From Candidatus Zixiibacteriota bacterium (lineage in GTDB: Bacteria; Zixibacteria; MSB-5A5; GN15; FEB-12), in contig JAJRTA010000032.1 in the NCBI GenBank assembly GCA_024278515.1, forward strand, positions 1 through 37,282: 37,282 nucleotides of DNA, given 5' to 3'. The notes beneath the pieces were generated by a model, which was not told the origin of the DNA, searched no databases, and saw only the letters and a list, made by a program, of their open reading frames with translations. Below are positions 26,940 to 34,773 of the stretch, piece after piece (position 1 is the first letter of the stretch; the number at the start of each line of letters is the position of its first letter). The translations under genes were made by a program, and so were the position numbers.

Positions 26940-28558
26940 AACATCTGATCGTTCCGACCAAAGGAATGGGATACACTGATCTGTTTCTTGACTTTCTGTC
27001 GGGAAACAACGCGGCGCCCGGTTTTTTCGCCGTCGGCAGTATTGAAGAAGCGGCCGCCGGTCTCGATTGTCGTGAACACAATCGTTCCGGGATCGTCGAT
27101 ATCCTGCTCAGGCAAAACCGTAAATACGGGGCCTCCGATGCCATCCTTGCCGCGATAGAAAAGCTCCGCGACCCCAAAGCTCTGGCCGTCTTCTCCGGAC
27201 AACAAGCCGGATTGTTCGGCGGGCCTTTTCTTGTCGTGAACAAAGCTCTGGCCATCGTGAAGGCGGCCGAGCGTTATTCCCGGCAGTTGAATCGGCCGGT
27301 CGTACCGATTTTCTGGATCGCCGGTGACGATCACGATTTTGAAGAAGCCAACCATACCTACCTGTTCGACCGCAATGTCGAACCGGTCCGGCTGGAATAC
27401 GACTGCCCTCCGGAGGTTGAACTGCCGACCTCGGAGATCAGGTTCTCCGATGAACAATGCCTGAACGATATAAAAACCAGGCTGGCGGACACTCTGGGAC
27501 AAACCGACTTTACATCGGAGCTTTATCAATCCATTGACCGGTGCTATACCAGTGACGACAGCATGGTTATGTCGTTCGGGAAACTGATGACCACCCTGCT
27601 CGGTGAACACGCCCCCGCTTTTTTCTCACCGGGCGACCCGGAAGCCAAAAAACTGGCCGTGCCTCTGTTCGAGGCTATCGTAAACCGGCAGGATGAGTTG
27701 CATCGATGTCTCAACGAACGGAACCAAACGATTCTCGACAGCGGTTACCATATTCAGGTTGAAAAAAAAGAAAGCTCCTCCCACCTGTTCTGCAACGACA
27801 ACGGCCGAAAACCGATTCTGCGCGATGGTGACGGTTTTCTCCTTGGTGACAAAAGATTTTCCCGCGACGAACTGCTGGCCCGGATCAGAACGGAGCCGGA
27901 GAGATTCTCACCGGACGTGCTGACCCGGCCATTGCTCCAGTCGTATCTTTTCCCGGTTCTGAGTCAGAAGGGGGGGCCGTCCGAGATTGCCTACCTGGCT
28001 CAGATCAACCCGCTTTTTGAACTTTTCGATCTGGCGACACCTTTGCATATTGCCCGGGCTTCGGCAACCATCGTCGAAAAACGGAACTGGGACCTGATGC
28101 AACTGGAACATATCGAGTTCTCCGAACTGACCGGTGATATCGAGCAGGTGATCAATCGCGTTATGAGCCATTCCTTCCCGGCCAGTCTGGAAAAGGAATT
28201 CGGACAGCTTCGTTCAGATGTTGAGTACCATTTCCATAAGTTCGCCGACGAGTCGTTAAAGTTCGACCCATCACTCAAACGAACCTCTGAGCAAATTCAC
28301 GGGCGGATTGATTTCGCATTGAAAAGCTATGAAAGCAAGGTATTCGCAGCGCACAAGAAGAAGTCGCAGCAGGTGCGGGATCGTATTTACAAGCTGCATC
28401 GCGCGCTTTACCCCAATCGTGGTTTGCAGGAGAGATGTCTGAACATTTGTTATTTTATCAGCAGGTACGGAATGAAATTCGTATCTTTTCTGTATCGGAA
28501 TCTGGACAGCGAAGAGAAATGCCACCAGCTTGTCGAACTCTCCGATTATGACGCTTAG
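26936..28558 (+). CDS. bshC: BshC, bacillithiol biosynthesis cysteine-adding enzyme
   Basis: 540 residues, the family's usual length. Diagnostic motifs are FSGQQAGLFGGPFLVVNKAL (about residues 87-106) and PIFWIAGDDHDFEEANH (about 124-140); the C-terminal helical coiled-coil ends with RCLNICYFISRYGMKFVSFL. BshC completes bacillithiol by joining cysteine to glucosaminyl-malate (family knowledge; the enzyme has been hard to assay in vitro). The ATG overlaps the RND stop (ATGA), so it is translationally coupled to the pump, and bshA follows 15 bases after its stop. Confidence 0.93.
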   Translation: MKHLIVPTKGMGYTDLFLDFLSGNNAAPGFFAVGSIEEAAAGLDCREHNRSGIVDILLRQNRKYGASDAILAAIEKLRDPKALAVFSGQQAGLFGGPFLVVNKALAIVKAAERYSRQLNRPVVPIFWIAGDDHDFEEANHTYLFDRNVEPVRLEYDCPPEVELPTSEIRFSDEQCLNDIKTRLADTLGQTDFTSELYQSIDRCYTSDDSMVMSFGKLMTTLLGEHAPAFFSPGDPEAKKLAVPLFEAIVNRQDELHRCLNERNQTILDSGYHIQVEKKESSSHLFCNDNGRKPILRDGDGFLLGDKRFSRDELLARIRTEPERFSPDVLTRPLLQSYLFPVLSQKGGPSEIAYLAQINPLFELFDLATPLHIARASATIVEKRNWDLMQLEHIEFSELTGDIEQVINRVMSHSFPASLEKEFGQLRSDVEYHFHKFADESLKFDPSLKRTSEQIHGRIDFALKSYESKVFAAHKKKSQQVRDRIYKLHRALYPNRGLQERCLNICYFISRYGMKFVSFLYRNLDSEEKCHQLVELSDYDA

Positions 28559-28573
28559 GATGAAAACGTACTT

Positions 28574-29707
28574 ATGGTGATAGGCATTACATGTTACCCT
28601 TCGGCCGGCGGTTCCGGTATCGTGGCGACGGAACTGGGACAGCAACTGGCCGCCCGTGGTCATCAGGTTCATTTTGTTTCGTATGCTCTGCCCTTTCGGC
28701 TGGACAAGTTTCAGGCCAACCTGATGTACCACGGTGTTGAGATGACAGCCTATCCGTTGTTCAAATATCCTCCTTACACCCTGACGCTTGCCGCCAAAAT
28801 GGCCGAGGTGGCCCGTGATTTCAAGCTGGACATAATGCATGTTCATTATGCTATCCCCCACGCGATATGCGCCTGGATGGCCAAACAGCTTCTGGAATCG
28901 AACGGCGACTCCAACTCCACCAAAATCATCACCACCCTGCACGGCACCGATATTACATTGGTGGGAGCCGATCCCTCGTACTATGATATCACCCGCTTCT
29001 CAATCAACTGTTCTGACGGGGTGACGGCTGTTTCAAAATATCTCGCCGATGAAACAGCTCAGGTGTTCAGCCTCGACAAAGAAATACGGGTGATTCATAA
29101 TTTCTTCGACGTTAACAGATTCAGACCGGGCGCAACCGAATGTCAACGATCCGAGTTCGCCCCTGAAAATGAATTCCTGATCGCCCATGTGTCCAATTTC
29201 CGCCCGGTGAAAAGAATCATCGATGTAATAGATGTGTTCGAGCGAATCAATCAGGAACTGCCGTCGCGGCTCTTGCTGATCGGCGAAGGACCGGACACGA
29301 TTCTGGCCCGTCGTCAGGTGACCAGGAAAGGTCTTACCGACCGGGTGATTTTCCTCGGTAACCAGAGCCGGGTGGAAGCGGTTATTCCCTGCGCGGATCT
29401 CTTCCTTGTGCCTTCCGAAGAAGAGTCGTTCGGGCTGGCCGCTCTTGAAGCGCTGGCCTGCGGAGTGCCGGTTATCGGTACTTCCGGCACCGGCCTGTCG
29501 GAAGTAGTCGATGATTATCAGAACGGCTTCCTGTTGCCGGTCGGCGACACTTCCGCAATGGCGCGCGCCGCGGTATCGTTGTTGAAAGATACCGAGCGTT
29601 TGAATCTGTTCAAAAAGGCCGCCGCCGAGCGTGCCCGGGCCCGGTTTTCATGTGACAAGATCGTTTCGGAATATGAACAGTTCTATCACGAGATACATGA
29701 TGCCTGA
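28574..29707 (+). CDS. bshA: BshA, N-acetyl-glucosaminyl L-malate synthase
   Basis: 377 residues, GT4 (GT-B fold) glycosyltransferase. The N-terminus IGITCYPSAGGSGIVATELG is typical of BshA, with HVHYAIPHAICAWMAKQ and TTLHGTDITLVGADPSY (about residues 120-136). The donor site has FRPVKRIIDVIDVF and PSEEESFGLAALEALACGVP (about 279-298), the Glu-x7-Glu motif of the GT4 family. It transfers GlcNAc from UDP-GlcNAc to L-malate, the first step of bacillithiol synthesis. The next gene starts within its last codons. Confidence 0.94.
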   Translation: MVIGITCYPSAGGSGIVATELGQQLAARGHQVHFVSYALPFRLDKFQANLMYHGVEMTAYPLFKYPPYTLTLAAKMAEVARDFKLDIMHVHYAIPHAICAWMAKQLLESNGDSNSTKIITTLHGTDITLVGADPSYYDITRFSINCSDGVTAVSKYLADETAQVFSLDKEIRVIHNFFDVNRFRPGATECQRSEFAPENEFLIAHVSNFRPVKRIIDVIDVFERINQELPSRLLLIGEGPDTILARRQVTRKGLTDRVIFLGNQSRVEAVIPCADLFLVPSEEESFGLAALEALACGVPVIGTSGTGLSEVVDDYQNGFLLPVGDTSAMARAAVSLLKDTERLNLFKKAAAERARARFSCDKIVSEYEQFYHEIHDA

Positions 29708-30422
29708 TTACAAGAAACTTGATATTCTGGCCATAGCCGCCCACCCGGATGATATCGAAATCACCTGCGGGGGGTTCATGATCAAAATGTCCTCGCTCGG
29801 TCGGGCGGTGGGCGCCCTTGATCTCACCGCCGGCGAAATGGGAACATTCGGCAATGAAAAAGACCGTTCAGCCGAGGCCGCCGCTGCGGCAGAAATAATG
29901 AACCTGAGCTGGAGGGGCAACCTTGGGATGCCGGACTCGGCGGTGGAGATTAATCAGGAAAACAAGCTGAAAATCGCCGAAGTCATCCGCATGACCCGGC
30001 CTGAGCTGGTGGTGCTGCCGCACTGGGAACAACGTCACCCGGATCATGCCGCCTGCTCCCGACTCGGATTTGACGCCTGTTTTCTGGCTGGATTGAAGAA
30101 GATAAAGGTCGAAGGAGAACCGTTCCGCCCACGCAAGATTATCTATGCCTCGTATTTCCGCAATCGTGATCATTCCTTTCTGGTCGATATCACCGATTCT
30201 ATGGAATTCAAGTGCAAAGCCATCGCCGCCTACCGCTCTCAGTTTGCCGAAGAGGTAGTCGCAAAGCGTATTTTCATGCCCGGAGTCGATATCTATGAGA
30301 TGGTGCGAATTCGGGCGGCCCAGTTAGGACAGCAGATCGGCGTGCAATATGCCGAAGCGTTTACTATGAAAGAACCGATCAGATACGACGACCCTCAGAA
30401 AATGCCGGGACAGTCGATCTGA
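29700..30422 (+). CDS. bshB1: BshB1, GlcNAc-malate deacetylase
   Basis: 240 residues from the ATG at 29700 (a tandem ATG at 29697 adds one). The PIG-L/LmbE fold metal motif is AAHPDDIEITCGG (about residues 12-24) and the second is EQRHPDHAACSRLGFD (about 109-124); these His and Asp residues bind zinc and act in hydrolysis. The segment NLGMPDSAVEI is typical of BshB1. It removes the acetyl group from GlcNAc-malate, the second step of bacillithiol synthesis. An open frame continues further upstream, but that part lies within bshA and is not needed. With bshC and bshA all three pathway steps are encoded here. Confidence 0.92.
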   Translation: MPDYKKLDILAIAAHPDDIEITCGGFMIKMSSLGRAVGALDLTAGEMGTFGNEKDRSAEAAAAAEIMNLSWRGNLGMPDSAVEINQENKLKIAEVIRMTRPELVVLPHWEQRHPDHAACSRLGFDACFLAGLKKIKVEGEPFRPRKIIYASYFRNRDHSFLVDITDSMEFKCKAIAAYRSQFAEEVVAKRIFMPGVDIYEMVRIRAAQLGQQIGVQYAEAFTMKEPIRYDDPQKMPGQSI

Positions 30423-30465
30423 CGGGCGACGGGGTATGAACTGACTCCTGCTTTTGGAAGATAAC

Positions 30466-31377
30466 GTGAGCGAACTCGAAGACAGACTGGCGGCAGAAGG
30501 TAACGATGCTGTTAAGGCCGGTATGAATGTAACAGTTGTCGGAATGGTGATCAATGTCCTGCTGGCCGGGCTTAAGATCACAGCCGGGTTGGTCGGACGG
30601 TCACAGGCGCTGATCGCCGATGGCATTCACTCCCTTTCCGACCTGTTCAGTGACATAGTCGTCATCCTCGGCCTCAGGTGGGGCCGCAAAGAGGAAGACG
30701 ACAAGCATCACTTCGGGCACGCACGAATCGAAACCGTGGCCGGAATGATTACCGGAATAATCCTGCTGGCTACCGGCATCGGTCTGGCCTGGCGGGCTAT
30801 CGACGCTATTTACCAGCATCGTATTTCATCACCCGGATTTCTTCCGATAATTGCCGCCGCTATAAGTGTCGTTATCAAGGAAGGGCTTTTCTGGTACACG
30901 GTGCGGGTAGGACGAAAGATCAAAAGCCTCGCTTTGATCGGCAACGCCTGGCATCATCGCAGCGACGCCTTAAGCTCGATCGCCGTGCTGGTCGGTGTTA
31001 CCGGAGCGCATTTCAGCCCTTCGTGGGGGATGGCGGATGCCTACGCCTCGCTGTTTGTCACATTTTTCATCGGTAAAGCCGGCGCCGAACTGTTCTGGAC
31101 AGCCTCGAAAGAAGTAATAGATACCGCCCCTGATCAGAAACTGCTCGATCAACTCGATCATATCGCCACGACAGTTGAAGGTGTTCATCAGACCCACGAC
31201 ATCCGAGCGCGACTATCCGGCGGGCAGGTGTTCGCCGAGATACACATCGTTGTCGATCCTGATATCACCGTTCGAGCCGGGCATGAAATAGCGGCGACGG
31301 TCAAGTATCGGCTGCTGACAGACATTCCGGATGTTGCCCGGGTGATAGTACATGTCGACCCGGACCCGAAAGAATAA
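30466..31377 (+). CDS. Cation diffusion facilitator (CDF) metal exporter
   Basis: 303 residues from the GTG at 30466, preferred because GGAAG sits five bases upstream; TTG at 30454 lacks a site. Six membrane helices. Metal site residues lie in LIADGIHSLSDLFSDIVVIL (helix 2) and NAWHHRSDALSSIAVLVGVT (helix 5, His-x3-Asp), and the first loop has DDKHHFGHARIETVAGMI. The C-terminal cytoplasmic domain (QLDHIATTVEGVHQTHDIRA) is the ZT_dimer fold. His plus Asp in the site suits Zn2+ (or Fe/Mn/Co). It starts 43 nt after bshB1, so it probably belongs to the same operon; bacillithiol is a known zinc ligand in other bacteria, making the pairing sensible though unproven here. Confidence 0.9.
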   Translation: MSELEDRLAAEGNDAVKAGMNVTVVGMVINVLLAGLKITAGLVGRSQALIADGIHSLSDLFSDIVVILGLRWGRKEEDDKHHFGHARIETVAGMITGIILLATGIGLAWRAIDAIYQHRISSPGFLPIIAAAISVVIKEGLFWYTVRVGRKIKSLALIGNAWHHRSDALSSIAVLVGVTGAHFSPSWGMADAYASLFVTFFIGKAGAELFWTASKEVIDTAPDQKLLDQLDHIATTVEGVHQTHDIRARLSGGQVFAEIHIVVDPDITVRAGHEIAATVKYRLLTDIPDVARVIVHVDPDPKE

Positions 31378-31410
31378 TATCGAACCGTAAGCTAATCCTT
31401 CATCTCACCT

Positions 31411-31435
31411 CAACCCAACCTAACCTGACTTAACA
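31411..31435 (+). repeat. Short imperfect pentamer run in promoter-upstream DNA
   Basis: CAACC, CAACC, TAACC, TGACT and TAACA stand in tandem just upstream of the -35 box at 31442. The run is short and imperfect; it is noted as sequence content of the 131-nt gap, with no assigned function. Confidence 0.4.
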
Positions 31436-31441
31436 GATTGC

Positions 31442-31470
31442 TTGTCAGTCCGGTTGCAACACCCTATAGT
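31442..31470 (+). promoter_or_regulatory. Sigma70-type promoter of the repeat-protein gene
   Basis: TTGTCA (31442-31447), 17-nt spacer, TATAGT (31465-31470). The transcript would start near 31477, leaving a 32-nt leader that contains the ribosome site below. This separates the gene from the bsh/CDF operon. Confidence 0.6.
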
Positions 31471-31493
31471 TGATACAGTCGAACCGGATAATC

Positions 31494-31503
31494 AGAAGGT
31501 GAT
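31494..31503 (+). promoter_or_regulatory. Strong Shine-Dalgarno site
   Basis: AGAAGGTGAT is nearly complementary to the 3' end of 16S rRNA and lies five bases before the ATG at 31509, the strongest such site noticed in the window. Confidence 0.65.
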
Positions 31504-31508
31504 CAAGT

Positions 31509-33662
31509 ATGAAAACTGTTATAGTCTCGCTCCTTATAATCCTAATGACATCAACCGGGCTTATCGCTGAGGATACTCCCGATATCCTTGATTCCATCCT
31601 GTCCGAAGTCGGTTTTACGCGGGCCGATCTGGGTTATCGTCCGACCGGTTACTGGAACCGGTTTCCCCTTGATGTTCCGTACCGGCTGACATCATTCGAC
31701 GCTCTTTTCTCCGAACCCCTGAAACTTTACGACTACGCCCGGGTAATGGCCAACACGGTCGAGTTCTACCTCAGTCCCGGTTACGCCGATTCCGCGCACG
31801 ATGGCTTATATAAGCTGACCTACAATCTTGGCGTGGACAAAAAACTCGGCGGGTTCCGGTCGTACTCGGCCAACCTGTTGCCTCCGCCGGAGACCAGCGA
31901 ACCGTTGGTAACGGCGATCGACAATCTGTTCAATCTGGCCGGGCGGTCGACCGAGTTTTATACATTCGGTAACAAGGCGGAGTGGCCCGACTACAAACAA
32001 CAGGTTCGGGATCAGGTATCGCAGCTGCCCGATACGGTCGAGCTTGCCCTGGCCCGGCTTCTGGTCAACCTGACCGAAGCAATCAAATGGCGGAACCTGG
32101 CTTTCCGCAATTGCGATCCTGAGGATATACAAGCCGCGTTTCAGATTCGCGATCTTGCCGACACACAGGCCGACGGAATGGTGTACTATCCGGAGCTTGA
32201 TGATCTGGCGGCGACGATCGACTGGCCGTCGCTTCATTACGCCGCGCTCAAGACAGCCGCCGCGGCCGAACAGGCGGAGGCGGAACTGGCTCGATATATC
32301 GACCGGATACCTGATGACTTCGAGCTGATGATAGGCAGTCCGTTCGGATCGGTGGTGATGTTCTCGCCGGTATATGACGGACGATTCGTGTGTGACTACG
32401 ACAACACTCTTTTAGTAATAGATTTCGGGCGCGATTGCGACTACACCGGAACTCCCGGCGCGACCGCGTCACCGGCCAACCCGGTATCGGTCCTGATCGA
32501 CCTCGGCGGCGACGATATCTACGGGAAGAAAGAACATCACAATAAACCCTCAGCCGGAGTGGGGATCATGGGGATTGGTCTGCTGCTGGATCGATCCGGG
32601 GATGATCAGTACTTCGGATCAACCCTGGCGCAGGGAGCCGGGCTGGTCGGCGTGGGTATCCTGCTGGACCGCGAAGGCAATGACAAATACAAAGCTGACC
32701 TGTCGGCGCAGGGAGCCGGATATTTCGGGATCGGACTTTGCTTCGATGGTGAAGGGGATGACGATTACTATCTCTACGGCGACGGCCAGGGGATGGGTGG
32801 AATCGGCGGCGGGGTAGGTATCTGCGCCTCGTTCGGAGGGAACGATAAATACACAGCCGAACCTTTCTCTGAAAACTACAACCGCGGCGACTATCACTCC
32901 GAGAACAAGATCAACGGCAATAATGCTCAGGGAGCCGGGTTTGGACGACGTGGAGACGGTTCCGACGGTCACGCCTGGGCCGGGGGGCTGGGAGCGATAA
33001 TCGACATTAACGGCGACGACCACTACTATTCAGGCAACTGGACACTCGGGCTCGGGTACTGGTTCGCCACCGGGATTGCGGTCGATATCAACGGCAACGA
33101 TATCTATGAGTCCTGTTATTTCACCCAGGGTTCCGGAGCGCATTATTGCAACGGTATTCTGCTCGATGAAAACGGTGACGACCGTCACGAACTGTTCGAA
33201 ACAGCCGGTGCCGGGCTCGGGTTCGGCTGGGATTACACCAATGCTTTCCTGATCAACAAAAACGGCAATGATACCTATCGCGCGAAGATGATCTCGATGG
33301 GCCTGGCGCAGATTCGATCCAACGCTTTCCTTATCGATATCGGCGGGGCGGATAATTATTATCTGGGAAAAGGAACGCCCGGACTGGGTGAGGCGACTTT
33401 CCGGGCCGATTTCCTGAAGCCGTCGAAACTGACCCCTTACTACACCTACGCCAAATCGTTTGGAGGGTTTATCGATATCGGCGGGACCGACCGCTATTTC
33501 GAGTTCGATAAAGATAGTGAAACGTTACATCCGCAGGCGACCAACAACCGTCTCTGGCTGCAGCCATCGCGTTCCGATTCAACTTTCGGCGCCGACAATT
33601 ACGGAGTCGGTATCGACACTGAGCGGGGAACTGTTCCTGAGTTCTTCAGGTGGGAGAGATAA
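31509..33662 (+). CDS. Exported protein with tandem D-x-x-G-[DN]-D-x-Y solenoid repeats
   Basis: 717 residues. Signal peptide MKTVIVSLLIILMTSTGLIA. Residues ~20-325 are a helical domain without a recognised family (many Leu/Ala/Tyr, e.g. VELALARLLVNLTEAIKWRN). From about 327 to 667 there are about eleven repeats of ~26 residues (some with insertions): each opens with a hydrophobic strand, then D-x-x-G-[DN]-D-x-Y, then an 'x-Q-G-[AS]-G-x-x-G-x-G' turn. Examples are LLLDRSGDDQY, ILLDREGNDKY, AIIDINGDDHY, IAVDINGNDIY and ILLDENGDDRH. Repeated Asp/Asn/Gly turns suggest a beta-solenoid that may bind calcium, like RTX or haemolysin repeats, although the RTX nonapeptide GGxGxDxUx is not matched exactly. 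No catalytic motif is seen. It is alone behind its own promoter, and its role is unknown. Confidence 0.8.
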   Translation: MKTVIVSLLIILMTSTGLIAEDTPDILDSILSEVGFTRADLGYRPTGYWNRFPLDVPYRLTSFDALFSEPLKLYDYARVMANTVEFYLSPGYADSAHDGLYKLTYNLGVDKKLGGFRSYSANLLPPPETSEPLVTAIDNLFNLAGRSTEFYTFGNKAEWPDYKQQVRDQVSQLPDTVELALARLLVNLTEAIKWRNLAFRNCDPEDIQAAFQIRDLADTQADGMVYYPELDDLAATIDWPSLHYAALKTAAAAEQAEAELARYIDRIPDDFELMIGSPFGSVVMFSPVYDGRFVCDYDNTLLVIDFGRDCDYTGTPGATASPANPVSVLIDLGGDDIYGKKEHHNKPSAGVGIMGIGLLLDRSGDDQYFGSTLAQGAGLVGVGILLDREGNDKYKADLSAQGAGYFGIGLCFDGEGDDDYYLYGDGQGMGGIGGGVGICASFGGNDKYTAEPFSENYNRGDYHSENKINGNNAQGAGFGRRGDGSDGHAWAGGLGAIIDINGDDHYYSGNWTLGLGYWFATGIAVDINGNDIYESCYFTQGSGAHYCNGILLDENGDDRHELFETAGAGLGFGWDYTNAFLINKNGNDTYRAKMISMGLAQIRSNAFLIDIGGADNYYLGKGTPGLGEATFRADFLKPSKLTPYYTYAKSFGGFIDIGGTDRYFEFDKDSETLHPQATNNRLWLQPSRSDSTFGADNYGVGIDTERGTVPEFFRWER

Positions 33663-33754
33663 ATGGGTTTCATTGGCCCAATTGCTGACACAATATTACG
33701 CCTTGCTTCCGCTTCGACTTCGCTCACCTATGACAGCTTTGGTGCAACTGCCTT

Positions 33755-33772
33755 TTTTGCCTGCCGGCAAAA
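33755..33772. other. Hairpin, 7-bp perfect stem
   Basis: TTTTGCC, loop TGCC, GGCAAAA. A perfect stem without a T-run after it on either strand, so not a standard intrinsic terminator; it may help end or stabilise the 31509-33662 transcript. Confidence 0.4.
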
Positions 33773-33786
33773 CCAGTATCTGGTCC

Positions 33787-33818
33787 CGTAAGCCGGAACC
33801 CCTTAGCGGGTTCCGACT
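33787..33818 (+). repeat. Dispersed hairpin element, copy 1
   Basis: The core is an 8-bp perfect stem, CGGAACCC (33794-33801), loop CTTAGC, GGGTTCCG (33808-33815). A near-identical 31-nt sequence occurs at 36565-36595 (27 of 32 aligned positions, one gap). It may act in transcript ends or be a REP-like interspersed element. It is not followed by a T-run. Confidence 0.6.
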
Positions 33819-33844
33819 CTCAAACCGGTCTGGTTGTTTTCTCC

Positions 33845-33873
33845 TTGACACCGCGCCACAGACCGCCTAACTT
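33845..33873 (+). promoter_or_regulatory. Sigma70-type promoter upstream of kdsB-pyrG
   Basis: TTGACA (33845-33850), 17-nt spacer, TAACTT (33868-33873). The expected start is at or near the ATG of the small frame at 33879, and 140-odd bases before kdsB. Confidence 0.5.
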
Positions 33874-33878
33874 GGTCC

Positions 33879-34031
33879 ATGCCGCTTGTAGAAAGACAGG
33901 TGGAAGGCCTTGTACGGTTGCTCCAGCCGTTTGTATCCCCCAGGGAAAAGGAAGTTTTGCCCTCAAAATCAGAGGTAACAGGCACCAGCAGACCTGAAAT
34001 ATTCAATCCGGGGCTTCGGTATGAGTATTAA
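33879..34031 (+). CDS. Possible 50-residue small ORF overlapping the kdsB start
   Basis: An ATG frame of 51 codons beginning MPLVERQVEGLVRLLQPF and ending LRYEY, running 11 nt into the kdsB-like gene. The -10 box of the promoter above ends five bases upstream, so it could be a leaderless start; no Shine-Dalgarno is present. It has no recognisable domain or signal peptide. It may be a leader peptide coupled to kdsB, or a chance frame. Conservation in relatives would decide. Confidence 0.25.
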   Translation: MPLVERQVEGLVRLLQPFVSPREKEVLPSKSEVTGTSRPEIFNPGLRYEY

Positions 34032-34764
34032 AGTAACCGCGGTTGTTCCGGCTCGCCTGATGTCGAGCCGCTTTCCCGGAAAAGTGATCTGCAATTACCG
34101 TGGACGGCCGCTTATTACATACCTTCTTGATGATATCAGACGGTCGCGATGTATCCACCGGATTATCGTGGCTACCGACTCACGCGAAATTGTAAAGGCG
34201 CTTTCTGATTATGATGTCGAGGTCATGATCACGAAGCGTCATCACCGCACCGGTTCCGACCGGGTCAGCGAAGTGGCCCGACGGGTCGGGGGGGATATCA
34301 TCATCAATATTCAGGCGGACAATTTCGGCCTCAAAGCCACTCTTCTGGATCGCGTAATTAATCACATGCGTATCAACCGTCGGGTCGAATACGCAACTAT
34401 TGGACGAAGGCTGACCGACGACGAGGAACTTTTTGACCCCAACACGGTCAAATTGATCGCCAACAAGAAGAAAGAAGTAGTCTGGTTTTCACGCTACCCG
34501 CTGCCCTACTTACAGAACCTGAAGCCGGGGTCCCATGTGAGCCAGCACCCTTTTATCGGACATATCGGGGTTTATTTTTTCCGACGGGAAGCTCTCCGGG
34601 CGTTTGGTAAATGGTCCAGTTCAGCTCTGGAGAAGGCGGAATCGCTGGAACAGTTGAGGATTCTCTTGCATGGCCGCAGGATACGCCTTTTTATGACTCA
34701 GTCGAATGTGGTGTCGGTTGACACCGAAGCTGATTTGAAAAAGTTGGATGCTGTATATAAATGA
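34021..34764 (+). CDS. KdsB-like 3-deoxy-manno-octulosonate cytidylyltransferase family protein
   Basis: 247 residues, normal KdsB length. The N-terminal nucleotide loop is VVPARLMSSRFPGKVICNYR (about residues 9-28), matching the family's PAR(L)xSxRxPGKxL. HHRTGSDRVSEVARRVGGD (about 70-88) and LEKAESLEQLRILLHGRRIR near the C-terminus also fit. The site that usually reads Gln-Gly-Asp-Glu-Pro instead reads IQADNF (about 97-102): the Mg-binding Asp is kept but Glu and Pro are lost. It would join CMP to a Kdo-type sugar for lipopolysaccharide. The changed motif may mean a related sugar (e.g. an amino-Kdo or other ulosonate) or altered activity. A strong neighbour is pyrG, 9 nt downstream. Confidence 0.85.
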   Translation: MSIKVTAVVPARLMSSRFPGKVICNYRGRPLITYLLDDIRRSRCIHRIIVATDSREIVKALSDYDVEVMITKRHHRTGSDRVSEVARRVGGDIIINIQADNFGLKATLLDRVINHMRINRRVEYATIGRRLTDDEELFDPNTVKLIANKKKEVVWFSRYPLPYLQNLKPGSHVSQHPFIGHIGVYFFRREALRAFGKWSSSALEKAESLEQLRILLHGRRIRLFMTQSNVVSVDTEADLKKLDAVYK

Positions 34765-34773
34765 GGTAATGGC

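Larger units (their letters stand above)
33663..33878. other. Gene-free stretch after the repeat protein
   Basis: No supportable gene is present; a 43-codon frame begins directly after the upstream stop (33663) but has no ribosome site. Two hairpins are present (33755-33772 and 33794-33815) and a promoter candidate at 33845. Probably an end-of-transcript and start-of-transcript zone. Confidence 0.5.

Noticed and set aside
26429-27610. Long minus-strand open frame across the RND/bshC junction
   Set aside because: It is opposite two unmistakable genes, and its residues mirror their codon bias.
31509-33662. Classic RTX haemolysin
   Set aside because: The repeats do not match the GGxGxDxUx nonapeptide, no type I secretion genes are nearby, and an N-terminal signal peptide is present.
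33460-33870. Forward open frame starting inside the repeat protein gene and running into the gap
   Set aside because: Most of it overlaps the certain gene in another frame, and it has no ribosome site or recognisable domain.
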